Source: Sneathiella limimaris (GTDB lineage Bacteria > Pseudomonadota > Alphaproteobacteria > Sneathiellales > Sneathiellaceae). Taken from it: 64,000 nt of DNA. Of the stretch, positions 45,641 to 55,031 are shown piece by piece. The notes beneath the pieces were generated by a model, which was not told where the DNA came from, ran no database searches, and was given only the letters and a program-made list of their open reading frames with translations. Numbering within the stretch: position 1 is the stretch's first letter; each line of letters begins with the position of its first letter. The stretch covers positions 310,001-374,000 of the forward strand of contig NZ_JABBYJ010000002.1 in assembly GCF_012932565.1 (NCBI RefSeq), in the 5' to 3' direction. The position numbers were made by a program, and so were the translations under genes.

Positions 45641-47062
45641 ATGCTATTTAATCACTTTAAAACTTTAGGAAGACTGACTTCGACAGCAAGTGACCATTGG
45701 GCGGATCAAGCCTGGTTTGAAACGCGGATCCATCAGCGTCAAGCTGAATTACAAGGACTTATCGGCCCTAATGATATCGCGCTGATGACCCATGGTGGGT
45801 CCGCCCATTTTGTTGCAGACCTATTGGCAATCTGGGGACTGGGGGCTGCTGCAGCTTGCGCCAATCCGACACTGACCGAGAATGAAAAGGACAACCTGAC
45901 TGATTTTTTAAAGCCACAGGTACTTCTCACCGGCCCCGATGAAGCCCCCCTGACGACAGGGCATGCGGGGAAAAGTATGCCCAGATCTTCCCTTTCACTA
46001 GACTTGCCGGCCCTATACCTCTTCACCTCCGGAACCACAGGGACGCCGAAAGGAGTCGAACATAGTTTTCGCTCCCTTCTGTCTCGTTTTTCTCTCAATC
46101 AAGCCTACATTGGGGACGACATTCTAAAAACCACCCTTTGCCCCCTTCCAACCCATTTTGGTCACGGTCTGATTGGCAACTTGCTAACGCCCCTATTTGC
46201 TGGAAAGGATGTCATCTTACTGGACGACAAATCACCGATGGGCCTGTCGCAACTGGGCAAGTTAATTGATGACTACGAGGTTACATTCTTAAGCTCAGTC
46301 CCCTCTTTTTGGAAACTGGCAACACGTCTGTCACAACCTCCTACAAAAAATTCACTTAAGCGGGTACATGTAGGATCTGCACCTCTTTCAACCGAGTTAT
46401 GGTCCGACATATGTGAATGGGCCGGAACAGATCTTGTCTTTAACATGTATGGAATTACAGAGACCGCCAATTGGATTGGCGGTGTGTCCTTCCAAGAAGA
46501 ACCCCGGAAAGATGGACGTATTGGAACCGTCTGGGGCGGCTCAGCACTTATCAAAGATACCTTAACCGGTGAAATTAAAAAAACAGGTGAAGGCGAACTT
46601 TTAATCCAAACACCTTCCTTGATGAATGGCTATTTTAAGCAACCTGAACTGACAGAAGCTGTTCTGAAAGACGGCTGGTTTCATACGGGCGACATTGGAC
46701 GCATTGATGAAAACGGAGATATCTGCATCACAGGTCGACAGAAATCTGAGATAAACCGAGCCGGTATCAAGATTCTCCCTGAAGAAATTGACCTGCTGTT
46801 GGAGAGGCACAGTGAAATTTTGGAAGTCTGTGTCTTTGGTCTCCCTGATGAGATTAGTGGGGAGCGGGTTGCAGCCGCTTGTGTTCAAAAAGAAGGAAGC
46901 AATCTTTCCGCTTCTGATCTAGAGGCATGGATGAAACCCCTCATCCGTAAAGAGGCGATCCCAGAAAACTGGTATTTCGTTACAGAAATCCCAAAGACAG
47001 ACCGCGGTAAAGTCAATCGGGATAATGTTCGTGAAGTCGTGCTAAAAGGATCTGCAAAATGA
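45641..47062 (+). CDS. AMP-forming acyl/aminoacyl ligase (ANL family)
   Basis: A 473-residue adenylating enzyme, short for the family. Core motifs: A3 LYLFTSGTTGTPKGVEHSFR, A5 FNMYGITETANWIG, A7 GWFHTGDIGRIDENGDICIT, A8 GRQKSEINRAGIKILPEEID and the catalytic lysine near the end in PKTDRGKVNR. It would activate a carboxylic or amino acid as AMP ester and load it onto CoA or, given the linked gene, the carrier protein. Coupled to the GNAT gene by ATGA. Substrate cannot be read from sequence here. Confidence 0.87.
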   Translation: MLFNHFKTLGRLTSTASDHWADQAWFETRIHQRQAELQGLIGPNDIALMTHGGSAHFVADLLAIWGLGAAAACANPTLTENEKDNLTDFLKPQVLLTGPDEAPLTTGHAGKSMPRSSLSLDLPALYLFTSGTTGTPKGVEHSFRSLLSRFSLNQAYIGDDILKTTLCPLPTHFGHGLIGNLLTPLFAGKDVILLDDKSPMGLSQLGKLIDDYEVTFLSSVPSFWKLATRLSQPPTKNSLKRVHVGSAPLSTELWSDICEWAGTDLVFNMYGITETANWIGGVSFQEEPRKDGRIGTVWGGSALIKDTLTGEIKKTGEGELLIQTPSLMNGYFKQPELTEAVLKDGWFHTGDIGRIDENGDICITGRQKSEINRAGIKILPEEIDLLLERHSEILEVCVFGLPDEISGERVAAACVQKEGSNLSASDLEAWMKPLIRKEAIPENWYFVTEIPKTDRGKVNRDNVREVVLKGSAK

Positions 47063-47643
47063 GATGGGCTTATGGCACACCCCTGACGCTTGAGACAGAG
47101 CATTATTCACTCACATCCGTTGATCCTGATAACATTCCTGATGAATTTGTCACCTGGTTTGCCGATCCAGAAATCATGAGGTTCATGAATGATCCCATGA
47201 ACCTCGACAAGCAGCAGCTTGGTCAATATTTCTCAACCTATAACAACAAAACCAGAATAGCCCTTTTGATCCGGGACAAAGGAAACCAAAGACCAGTTGG
47301 TATCTTCAAGGTTTATGTTGAGCGCCCTCATGCGCGTTGTCACACCAGTGTCCTTATCGGAGATCGGGCCTACTGGGGAAAAGGTGTGGTGATTGAAGTT
47401 CGAGAACGGATTATCCGCTTCCTCTTTACTGCTTATAAACTGGAGAAGATTTGTGGCTTTGTCAGAGCCCGAAATTTCCCAGCGCTATTTAATTATACGA
47501 AGCAAAAATTTGTGAAAGAAGGCGTATTAAGAAAGCATATGCGAAACCATGATGGCGATTTGGACGATGTGGTTGAGTTTGCCCTTTTTCGGGAAGACTG
47601 GGAAAAAGACCAGCAGACACATAATGAAAGGCCTGCCCTATGA
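47059..47643 (+). CDS. GNAT acyltransferase (RimJ/RimL-like)
   Basis: A 194-residue GNAT-fold protein: PVGIFKVYVERPHARCHTSV, GDRAYWGKGVVIEVRERIIR (a pyrophosphate-loop variant with GKG) and YKLEKICGFVRARNFPALFN. RimJ/RimL-like enzymes use an acyl-CoA, but several biosynthetic GNATs use acyl-ACP. Its ATG overlaps the ligase stop and its stop overlaps the ACP start, so all act together. It may transfer the acyl group from the carrier to an amine (inference). Confidence 0.82.
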   Translation: MRWAYGTPLTLETEHYSLTSVDPDNIPDEFVTWFADPEIMRFMNDPMNLDKQQLGQYFSTYNNKTRIALLIRDKGNQRPVGIFKVYVERPHARCHTSVLIGDRAYWGKGVVIEVRERIIRFLFTAYKLEKICGFVRARNFPALFNYTKQKFVKEGVLRKHMRNHDGDLDDVVEFALFREDWEKDQQTHNERPAL

Positions 47644-47876
47644 CAACAGCCTCTACCGCCGAAGCAATCCAGCTCATGAGTGAAATCCTGCAATGCCCTG
47701 AAGGCAGCCTTAACGCCGCAGACACAATTGAAACGGTTGAAAAGTGGGATAGTCTCAATCACATGCGCCTTGTCCTGGCTATAGAGGAAAAATACCAGGT
47801 CAAGTTAGAAGCAGATACAGCCCTCAGCCTTTTCACAATAGAAGGAATTGCTGATTTACTTGAGACTTTACATTAA
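47640..47876 (+). CDS. Acyl (peptidyl) carrier protein
   Basis: A 78-residue carrier protein with the phosphopantetheine site WDSLNHMRLVLAIEEKYQV (Ser of DSL modified), helix I with IQLMSEILQC, and an acidic overall charge. It differs from fatty-acid AcpP (no DSLD/LDTVE), so it is a dedicated carrier for this operon. Last gene before a terminator; ATGA overlap with the GNAT. Confidence 0.92.
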   Translation: MTTASTAEAIQLMSEILQCPEGSLNAADTIETVEKWDSLNHMRLVLAIEEKYQVKLEADTALSLFTIEGIADLLETLH

Positions 47877-47902
47877 AAAAGCCCGGCAATTACCGGGCTT
47901 TT
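47875..47902. terminator. Bidirectional terminator between the ACP operon and a chemoreceptor
   Basis: GCCCGG-CAATTA-CCGGGC (47881-47898) has A6 to the left and T4 to the right; it can end both convergent transcripts. Confidence 0.88.
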
Positions 47903-47927
47903 AATTTTTAGTAGAATAGATCTAATA

Positions 47928-50225
47928 TTATCCTGCTCGAACCCGATCCAGGAAGTTCCGGACTTCCTTATCCAGTTCACTGACCTCACTTGTCAGCGCA
48001 GTAGAAACCTCACGAACCTGTTCGGCGGACTGACCGGTTGACACGGCAGCCTCATTCACAGATCCGATATTCTGGGTTACCTCATTTGTGCTCTGGGCAG
48101 CTTGTTGCACGCTACGGCTAATTTCGCCAGTTGCAGCACCCTGCTCTTCAACCGCAGAAGCAATACCAGCAGCAATTTCATTAATATTGCCGATAATACC
48201 GGAGATCCCGTTGATTGCTTCAACGGCCCCAGTCGTCTCTTCCTGAACAGCTTTGATTTGAGCTGAAATTTCCTCTGTTGCACGCGCTGTCTGAGTTGCC
48301 AGGTTCTTGACCTCGCTTGCCACAACGGCAAAGCCTTTACCTGCATCACCGGCCCGCGCTGCCTCAATCGTTGCATTGAGCGCCAACAGGTTTGTCTGTC
48401 CCGCGATGTCGTTAATTAATCCGACAACATCACCGATCTTGGCAGCTGCATCATTCAAACTTGTGACCATTTCATTGGTGCGTTGCGCTTCGGAAACCGC
48501 CTCACTGGAAATAGAGGCAGCTTTGCCTACCTGACGGCTGATCTCATTAATGGAGGATGTCAGTTCCTCAGCAGCCGACGCCACAGAGTTCACACTGCTA
48601 CTCGCAATCTCTGATGCATTGGCAACTGCAGTCGAACGACTAGTCGTATCATTAGCAGCTGCTGACATGGTTTCTGAACTTGCCGACATCTGACTGGTTG
48701 CAGCGGCAAAGCTTTCCACCAGATGCTTCACGCTATTTTCGAAATCATCAGCAAGCTGATACATCTCGGCGCGTTTTTGTTCAGCAGCTTCCCGTTCAGC
48801 CGCCTCTCGTTCTTCACGAGTGCGCTGTTCAGCTTCAGCCGCTTCTCTTTCATTGCGGATCCGTTCTTCTTCGCGCAAGCGACGATCTTCCTCAGCTTGA
48901 GCCCGAAGACGCTCTGCCTCTTTTGCGTTATCGCGGAACCCGATCAGAGCATTGCCCATCTCGGTAATTTCATCACTGCCGCGCACGGCAACTTCTGTTT
49001 CCAAATTGCCGCCTGCAATTTCCCGCATATCCCCAACCAAACGGTTCAGTCGGCGCATCAGGTTCCGGCCCACATATAACCAGGCAATTAGGATGGCCGC
49101 GAGAACACTGACCAATGAAATAACGCCGAGCTCTATCTTGCCTTTGCTAATGCTTTTCGCAGCTTCCTCAATTTGGCTGTTGGTTCCGACTTTGATCTGC
49201 TGCACAATCGTGTCAATGCCCCGTGCGACCTTTGTCACAGACTCGTTTACACTGGCGATAGTTTTATTCGCTTCTTCCATTGTGTTCATGTACGCCATGC
49301 GAAGCGGGAACAAACCGGTTTGCTCTTTAATCGCCAGTTCCAGCATTGCTTTTGTGTGCTCAACCAGCTTTTCTTTCCCGTTGAAATCAGGGAACATCAT
49401 AGCCATCCGCAGACGCGGGCCATATTTTGCGAAATCGATCTCAATAGCGCGGTACCGTTCCAGTTCTGACGCGGTAACCAGCTTCTGAATGAGGGCTGCA
49501 GCAATATTAATATCACTTTGCAAACCAAGCGCCCTGGTCAGGGTATCGACCTGTCCATCGATCAACTTAACCACACCTTCCTGAAGCTTGGTAATGTCTT
49601 CTTCAACTTCCAGTCCAGCTGCATCCACACTGATGATCTGTTGGCGCCGATCAATAAATGGCTGCAAAACCTTATTAATCTCTTCCCGGAGTAATGAGAT
49701 TTCCTCATCTATTTTGCGGGACTTGGTATCCAGACCAATCCGCTTCAGCATCTGCTTGTTGAGACTGGTAATACCGCCTTTCAACTCAGCAACCTGCTCT
49801 TGAAGATCTGCAACTGTCGCCGGGTCTACATCCAGATTATATAACTCGTTCACGCTGGAGTTCAGTTCTGCAAGATAGCCATTTGCCTTCAGGCTGACTG
49901 CACCGACTTCCCGTTTCTTAGTGGCTTTCAGCATATCCGGCGCGATCGCCGCGATGGACTTCGCATTTGAAGACAGGTTTTGCGCCAGTGTCAGCGACTC
50001 AATAGATGAGTTTGTCGTCTTATTCAGCGTTTGACCCAAGCTATCAAAGAGAAGCCAGGAAACCCCACCTGCTGCCAAAGTTAATAACGCAACCACACCA
50101 AAAGCGGCATAAAGCCGCGTCCGAATTCCAAATTTGGTCTTCGATTTCGTTTCCTCCGCAGTTTCTACCTTTTGATCTTTTCGTTTTAGCTTTTTGGATA
50201 AGAATGACGGTATTGCGGAAAACAT
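47928..50225 (-). CDS. Methyl-accepting chemotaxis protein with helical sensor
   Basis: A 765-residue chemoreceptor. A 35-residue basic N-terminal tail precedes membrane helix 1 ([20 protein letters not shown]); a long, almost all-helical periplasmic sensor of about 280 residues leads to helix 2 ([20 protein letters not shown]). HAMP ([20 protein letters not shown]), an Arg/Glu coiled coil and a signalling domain with [20 protein letters not shown] follow. ATG at 50225 behind GGGGG. Same strand as the adjacent importer genes but separated by a terminator; might sense the imported compound (inference). Confidence 0.92.
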   Translation of the reverse strand: MFSAIPSFLSKKLKRKDQKVETAEETKSKTKFGIRTRLYAAFGVVALLTLAAGGVSWLLFDSLGQTLNKTTNSSIESLTLAQNLSSNAKSIAAIAPDMLKATKKREVGAVSLKANGYLAELNSSVNELYNLDVDPATVADLQEQVAELKGGITSLNKQMLKRIGLDTKSRKIDEEISLLREEINKVLQPFIDRRQQIISVDAAGLEVEEDITKLQEGVVKLIDGQVDTLTRALGLQSDINIAAALIQKLVTASELERYRAIEIDFAKYGPRLRMAMMFPDFNGKEKLVEHTKAMLELAIKEQTGLFPLRMAYMNTMEEANKTIASVNESVTKVARGIDTIVQQIKVGTNSQIEEAAKSISKGKIELGVISLVSVLAAILIAWLYVGRNLMRRLNRLVGDMREIAGGNLETEVAVRGSDEITEMGNALIGFRDNAKEAERLRAQAEEDRRLREEERIRNEREAAEAEQRTREEREAAEREAAEQKRAEMYQLADDFENSVKHLVESFAAATSQMSASSETMSAAANDTTSRSTAVANASEIASSSVNSVASAAEELTSSINEISRQVGKAASISSEAVSEAQRTNEMVTSLNDAAAKIGDVVGLINDIAGQTNLLALNATIEAARAGDAGKGFAVVASEVKNLATQTARATEEISAQIKAVQEETTGAVEAINGISGIIGNINEIAAGIASAVEEQGAATGEISRSVQQAAQSTNEVTQNIGSVNEAAVSTGQSAEQVREVSTALTSEVSELDKEVRNFLDRVRAG

Positions 50226-50322
50226 CTGAACCCCCAAGTTGTTCAATAACTTTTATACTACTCTGAGGGGAAAAATAGATTCTAATTCTTACCAATTAGT
50301 TCACAAACAAATTTTTTGGCAG

Positions 50323-50348
50323 AAAAAAAGCCCGGCTTTAAACCGGGC
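50323..50348 (-). terminator. Rho-independent terminator after the importer operon
   Basis: GCCCGG and CCGGGC (50330-50348) around CTTTAAA, with T7 following on the minus strand, 26 nt after the binding-protein stop. It ends the liv-like operon. Confidence 0.9.
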
Positions 50349-50373
50349 TTTTTCATCTATTAGTCGGGAGGGA

Positions 50374-51564
50374 TTAATAGGAGACTGGTTGTACCAGTTT
50401 CCACTTATCACCCTGAACTTGAAACAGCTTGGCACTATTGCGCTCATCTGGTCCAATATGATCATCCGCACCAAACGAAATTGGAGCGCTGCCAAAAATA
50501 GACGGATAGTCCTTGATGCTTTCAATGGCTTTACCAACAGCTTCTGCTGTCAGGTCCTTACCTGCTTTTTCAAGGGCAATGCCAAAAACATGCATCAGGT
50601 CATATCCAGCAATGGATTGCAGAACAGCCGTCTTATCAAAACGTTTTTTATAGGCATCCATCCAGGCTTTCACCTCAGGTGTTGCATCTTCGTAGTATGG
50701 AATAGGTGTTTGGCCAGTGCCATAAAGACCTTCGGTCAAACCTTTTGCCAATGAAATATTTTCTGGAACATAACCAGCAGAGCTCACAACAAACTTGGCA
50801 TCAAATCCAATTTTCTTGGCTGTACCCATACTGCCGATTGTTTCACCAATAATCGTTCCCAGACAAACCAGCTCAACACCTTCTGATTTCATTTTAGCGA
50901 TCTGAGAGGAGAAGTCCTTGGCACCACGCTTAAAGTTGGTTTTTACAACCTCTGGCAATCCCATGGCTTCAGCCTGTTCAACGCAGCCCTTCATCACGTT
51001 TTTACCAAAATCGTCATCCTGATAGAGGACACCAATTTTCTTAACGCCATCTTTTTCAACAAAATACTTCACTGCAGCGCGCATCTGATCGTCATAAGGT
51101 GTAAACATGCCGAATTTAAGTGGATGCATTGGCTCATACATTTCCCGAGCAGCTGTCACTGGAAAAACGTTCAGCACACTCATTTTCAACGCCCGTGGCA
51201 TGGTCACCATGTTCGTTGGCGTTCCCAGCGCACCCACGAGTGCAAAAACCTTGTCTTTGCGAAGGAGTTTATCACCTGCCTGCGCAGCTTTGTTCTGCTG
51301 ATAGGCGCTATCTTCGACGATCAATTCAATCTGCCGACCATGAATGCCGCCTTTAGCGTTGATTTCCTCAACCGCCATACGCATCCCATTCGTGACAGGA
51401 ACACCCCAAAGAGCAACTGGACCAGATAGTGGCTGATGTGATCCGAGAATAATTTTATCATCCTCGATACCCTGGGTCGCCTTGGCGCTTCCAGTGATTG
51501 CCAGCGATGCAGCAAGTGCCGCAGCAACCGACAGTCCAAAACGGACAAAAGTTCTTCTTTTCAT
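50374..51564 (-). CDS. Branched-chain amino acid-type ABC substrate-binding protein
   Basis: A 396-residue periplasmic binding protein (Peripla_BP_6). A Tat/Sec-like signal (KRRTFVRFGLSVAAALAAS) is followed by DDKIILGSHQPLSGPVALWG, GGIHGRQIELIVEDSAYQQN and LVGALGTPTNMVTMPRALKM. The second of two adjacent ATGs has the better spacing from GGAGG. It is downstream of livHMGF and an acyl-CoA ligase, so its ligand is more likely a carboxylic acid (aromatic or fatty) than an amino acid. Last gene of the operon. Confidence 0.9.
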   Translation of the reverse strand: MKRRTFVRFGLSVAAALAASLAITGSAKATQGIEDDKIILGSHQPLSGPVALWGVPVTNGMRMAVEEINAKGGIHGRQIELIVEDSAYQQNKAAQAGDKLLRKDKVFALVGALGTPTNMVTMPRALKMSVLNVFPVTAAREMYEPMHPLKFGMFTPYDDQMRAAVKYFVEKDGVKKIGVLYQDDDFGKNVMKGCVEQAEAMGLPEVVKTNFKRGAKDFSSQIAKMKSEGVELVCLGTIIGETIGSMGTAKKIGFDAKFVVSSAGYVPENISLAKGLTEGLYGTGQTPIPYYEDATPEVKAWMDAYKKRFDKTAVLQSIAGYDLMHVFGIALEKAGKDLTAEAVGKAIESIKDYPSIFGSAPISFGADDHIGPDERNSAKLFQVQGDKWKLVQPVSY

Positions 51565-51643
51565 CATTTTCCTCCCGTTGGCAATTTTGCCTTTCCTAAT
51601 AAATGTGTCACTTATTTAAATCTAATCAAGTCCCCACACTCGA

Positions 51644-53473
51644 TTAGTACATAGTGTCAATCAACTCCTTGTACTTCTTGTTCACAAAAGATCGCTTCAA
51701 CTTCATGGTTGGCGTCAGTTCATCATCTTCAGCAGTCAATATTTCGTCGATTAGGCGGAATTTCTTAATCGTTTCCACTTGCGCGAAGTTTTTATTGACC
51801 CGTTCAATCTCACTCCAGATCAGTTCCTCAACCTCTTTGGCCTGGCATAGGCTGCGGAAGTTGGTGAAAGGAACGTCCCGATCCTGAGCAAATTTCTCGA
51901 CATTCTCCTGATCAATCATGACAAGACAGGTGAGATATTTCCGCTTGTCGCCAATAACCACAGCGTCAGAAATATAGGGGCTAAATTTGAGCTGGTTCTC
52001 AATCTCTGAGGGGGTAATATTCTTACCACCGGCCGTGATGATAATGTCTTTCATCCGGTCGGTAATTTTTACAAAACCCTCATTATCAACATAACCCACA
52101 TCGCCTGTGTGCAGCCAGCCGTCAACAACAGTTTCCTCTGTTTTTTCCGGCTGATTGAGGTACCCCATAAAGATATGAGGACCTTTAAGCAGGATTTCTC
52201 CCTGATCCGAAATGGCAACTTCTGTATTTGGAGCCGCAATCCCAACAGTGCCCAACTTGAACTGACCATCCAGATTTGTTGTAGCAAGCCCTACATTTTC
52301 AGTCTGACCGTAGATCTCATACATATTGAGGCCAAGAGCCAAATACCATTTGATCAGATCGGGCGAGATTGGCGCAGCACCAGATCCCAGATAATGTGCT
52401 TTATCCAGTCCAAGCAGACGCTTGATATTTTTCAGAACCAAATGATCCGCCAGCCAGAATTTGGCTTTGAGTAGTGCATCCGGCTCCTTGCCCTCAAGCT
52501 TGCATTCAGCAAGTTGATAACCAACCCCGATTGCAATTTTGTAAGCCAGCTTCTGAAGGCCTGTCGCATCACTCAACTGGAGCGAAATTCCAGAATAAAA
52601 CTTCTCCCAAATCCTTGGAACTGCGAAGAAAATCGTCGGAGAAACTTCCCTAATATTTTCAGGAACAGTATCCAGCTCTTCCACAAAATTTACGGTTGTT
52701 CCCGCAAAGAGGGGTAGAAAGATTGTAAAGGACCGTTCTGCGATGTGACACAGCGGCAAAAATGATAGCTGTTCATCGTCTGGACCAAACCCAATAATGG
52801 GCGTCAGGTTTGAAATCTGGAACATCAGATTTCGATGAGAGATCATAGCCCCTTTTGGTGGGCCAGTTGTGCCTGATGTGTAAATGAGAATAGCCAGATC
52901 ATTGGGTTTGGAAAGCTCGACAGCCTCTTCCCAATAATTGGGGTTTTCCTTATGAAAAGCCTCTCCCAACTCATAAAGCTCATCAACACTGATGACCATA
53001 TCGTCATCGAAGTCCCTCAGGCCTTCCATATCGAGCACTATGATTTTACGAAGATCAGGAAGCTGATCTCGAACCTCCAGGACCTTATCCAGTTGCTCTT
53101 CATTTTCAGCGACGAAGTAGCGTGTATCTGAGTCTTTACACAGATATTCCACCTGCTTGGCACTGTCCGTTGTGTAAACGCCGTTGCTGACGCCGCCAAC
53201 ACCCAGAATACCCATATCGAAAAAGAGCCATTCCTTATTATTGTCACTGAGGATAGAGACAGTCTCACCCCGCTTCAGCCCCAATGACACCAGTCCAAGC
53301 CCGATGGCACGGGCTTTGGCTCCGTATTCCGCCCAAGTAATTTCCCGCCAGATCCCGAGATCCTTCTCGCGCATGGCGACTTTCTTATCGTAACGTTTTA
53401 CCCGCTCCCAGAACAGCTTGGCGGTTGTATCTGTTCCATCGATAACAGTTGGTGGATAAACTATTGCGTTCAT
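51644..53473 (-). CDS. AMP-binding long-chain acyl-CoA synthetase-like ligase
   Basis: A 609-residue ANL enzyme. Motifs: LIYTSGTTGPPKGAMISHRN (ATP), EIYGQTENVGLATT, GWLHTGDVGYVDNEGFVKIT and RMKDIIITAGGKNITPSEIE, plus the FadD15/long-chain-type insertion FSAVPRIWEKFYSGI-like region (FFAVPRIWEKFYSGI). It converts a carboxylic acid to its CoA thioester. Gene clusters pairing such a ligase with Liv-type ABC genes are common in alphaproteobacteria. ATG at 53473 behind GGGAGGAAAAGTG; 23 bp after livF. Confidence 0.9.
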   Translation of the reverse strand: MNAIVYPPTVIDGTDTTAKLFWERVKRYDKKVAMREKDLGIWREITWAEYGAKARAIGLGLVSLGLKRGETVSILSDNNKEWLFFDMGILGVGGVSNGVYTTDSAKQVEYLCKDSDTRYFVAENEEQLDKVLEVRDQLPDLRKIIVLDMEGLRDFDDDMVISVDELYELGEAFHKENPNYWEEAVELSKPNDLAILIYTSGTTGPPKGAMISHRNLMFQISNLTPIIGFGPDDEQLSFLPLCHIAERSFTIFLPLFAGTTVNFVEELDTVPENIREVSPTIFFAVPRIWEKFYSGISLQLSDATGLQKLAYKIAIGVGYQLAECKLEGKEPDALLKAKFWLADHLVLKNIKRLLGLDKAHYLGSGAAPISPDLIKWYLALGLNMYEIYGQTENVGLATTNLDGQFKLGTVGIAAPNTEVAISDQGEILLKGPHIFMGYLNQPEKTEETVVDGWLHTGDVGYVDNEGFVKITDRMKDIIITAGGKNITPSEIENQLKFSPYISDAVVIGDKRKYLTCLVMIDQENVEKFAQDRDVPFTNFRSLCQAKEVEELIWSEIERVNKNFAQVETIKKFRLIDEILTAEDDELTPTMKLKRSFVNKKYKELIDTMY

Positions 53474-53496
53474 CACTTTTCCTCCCAAATCACCGG

Positions 53497-54270
53497 CTAT
53501 CGCCAGGTCTTGCGTTTTTTCCAACGCCGTTTTCCGCGAACACCCTCATCCTGCATACCCAGATAAAATTCCTGGATATCCTCCTTGGCCAGCAGGTTCT
53601 TTGTGGTGTCTTCCATAACAATCCGCCCGACTTCGAGCACATAGCCGAAGTCTGCAGTATGGAGCGCTATATTTGCATTTTGCTCCACCAGCAGCATGGT
53701 CATGCCCTGCTCCACATTCAGGCGCTTGATGATGGCAAATATCTCTTTCACCAAAAGCGGACTCAGTCCAAGACTAGGCTCATCAAGCAGCATAACCTTT
53801 GGCCGAGCCATAAGGGCGCGACTGATCGACAGCATTTGCTGCTCACCACCAGAAAGCTGTCCGGCTGGCTGGTCTCCTCGCTCTTTCAGGATCGGGAAAT
53901 AACTGTGAACAAGCTCAATATCCCTTGCGATCTCGTCCTTGTCGCTGCGGGTATACGCCCCCATCATCAAGTTATCCTTGACGCTTAGGAAGGGAAAAAC
54001 CTCCCGTCCTTCAGGTACATGACTAAGTCCTTGGCGCATAACCCAGTCGGGGTCATTTTTCTGAATTTCCTTTCCATCAAAGGTAACAGTCCCTTTTTGT
54101 GGGTCCATCACACCACTGATAGTTTTTAGGATCGTTGTTTTACCAGCCCCATTCGCCCCGAGAACCGTGACTATTTTCCCTTCTTCTACATCAAGAGAAA
54201 CACCGCGGATTGCCATGATAGGGCCGTAATAGGTTTCAATATTCCGAACTTTCAGAATTGGATCACTCAT
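53497..54270 (-). CDS. livF: Liv-type ABC transporter ATPase (LivF)
   Basis: A 257-residue ABC ATPase: Walker A VLGANGAGKTTILKTISG, the Q loop, signature GQLSGGEQQMLSISRALM and Walker B KVMLLDEPSLGLSP, with the LivF-type VPEGREVFPFLSVKDNLMMG. The C-terminus carries an unusual basic extension (RGKRRWKKRKTWR). It begins 2 nt after the livG stop. With LivG it powers a HAAT-type importer. Confidence 0.93.
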   Translation of the reverse strand: MSDPILKVRNIETYYGPIMAIRGVSLDVEEGKIVTVLGANGAGKTTILKTISGVMDPQKGTVTFDGKEIQKNDPDWVMRQGLSHVPEGREVFPFLSVKDNLMMGAYTRSDKDEIARDIELVHSYFPILKERGDQPAGQLSGGEQQMLSISRALMARPKVMLLDEPSLGLSPLLVKEIFAIIKRLNVEQGMTMLLVEQNANIALHTADFGYVLEVGRIVMEDTTKNLLAKEDIQEFYLGMQDEGVRGKRRWKKRKTWR

Positions 54271-54272
54271 GG

Positions 54273-55031
54273 TCAGCCCCCCAGATACGCTTTGATAACT
54301 TCAGGATCACGCTGCACTTCGGCTGGTGAGCCAAAGGCCAGCATGCGACCATAGTTTAGAACAAGAACCCGATCCGAAACTTGTGAGACAAGCCCCATAT
54401 CATGTTCCACCATCAGAACCGTAATCCCCAGATCCTTCTTGATATCCTCAATCCAGAAGGCCATATCCTGGGTTTCCTCAACATTGAGGCCGGAAGATGG
54501 TTCATCCAACAGAATTAACTTAGGTTCTGTGCACAGCGCACGGCCAAGCTCGACCACTTTTCGAACCCCGTAAGGCAGGTTCATAATCAGGCTTTCGCGG
54601 TAATGCTGAAGGTCCAGAAAATCGATGACTTCCTCCACCTTTTCGCGATGGGCTAGTTCATTCCGCCGGACAGATGGCAGGAACAGCCCTTCTTTCCAGA
54701 TGGAACGTTTAGTGTGGCAATGACGCCCAACCAGCAGGTTCTGCAATACAGATGCATGCTCAAACAGTTCAATGTTCTGGAAAGTGCGGGCAATCCCCCG
54801 GCCCGCAATTTCATAAGGTGGAACAGTCGTGATATCTTCCCCATTGAAGGTCATTTTACCCTCACTGGCATCATAAATCCGGCTGATCAGGTTAAAGATA
54901 GTGGTCTTTCCAGCACCGTTCGGACCGATGATTGTAAAACATTCACCTTCCTGGATGTCAAAATTCACACCATCCACTGCTTTCACGCCACCAAAGTTGA
55001 TGGCCAGGTTTTCTGCGGTAAACAGGCTCAT
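54273..55031 (-). CDS. livG: Liv-type ABC transporter ATPase (LivG)
   Basis: A 252-residue ABC ATPase: TAENLAINFGGVKAVDGVNF, Walker A IIGPNGAGKTTIFNLISR, LivG-type GRGIARTFQNIELFEHASVL, Walker B KLILLDEPSSGLNVEE. The signature LPYGVRKVVELGRAL replaces LSGGQ, as in many LivG proteins. Its ATG overlaps the livM stop by 4 bp. Confidence 0.94.
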   Translation of the reverse strand: MSLFTAENLAINFGGVKAVDGVNFDIQEGECFTIIGPNGAGKTTIFNLISRIYDASEGKMTFNGEDITTVPPYEIAGRGIARTFQNIELFEHASVLQNLLVGRHCHTKRSIWKEGLFLPSVRRNELAHREKVEEVIDFLDLQHYRESLIMNLPYGVRKVVELGRALCTEPKLILLDEPSSGLNVEETQDMAFWIEDIKKDLGITVLMVEHDMGLVSQVSDRVLVLNYGRMLAFGSPAEVQRDPEVIKAYLGG

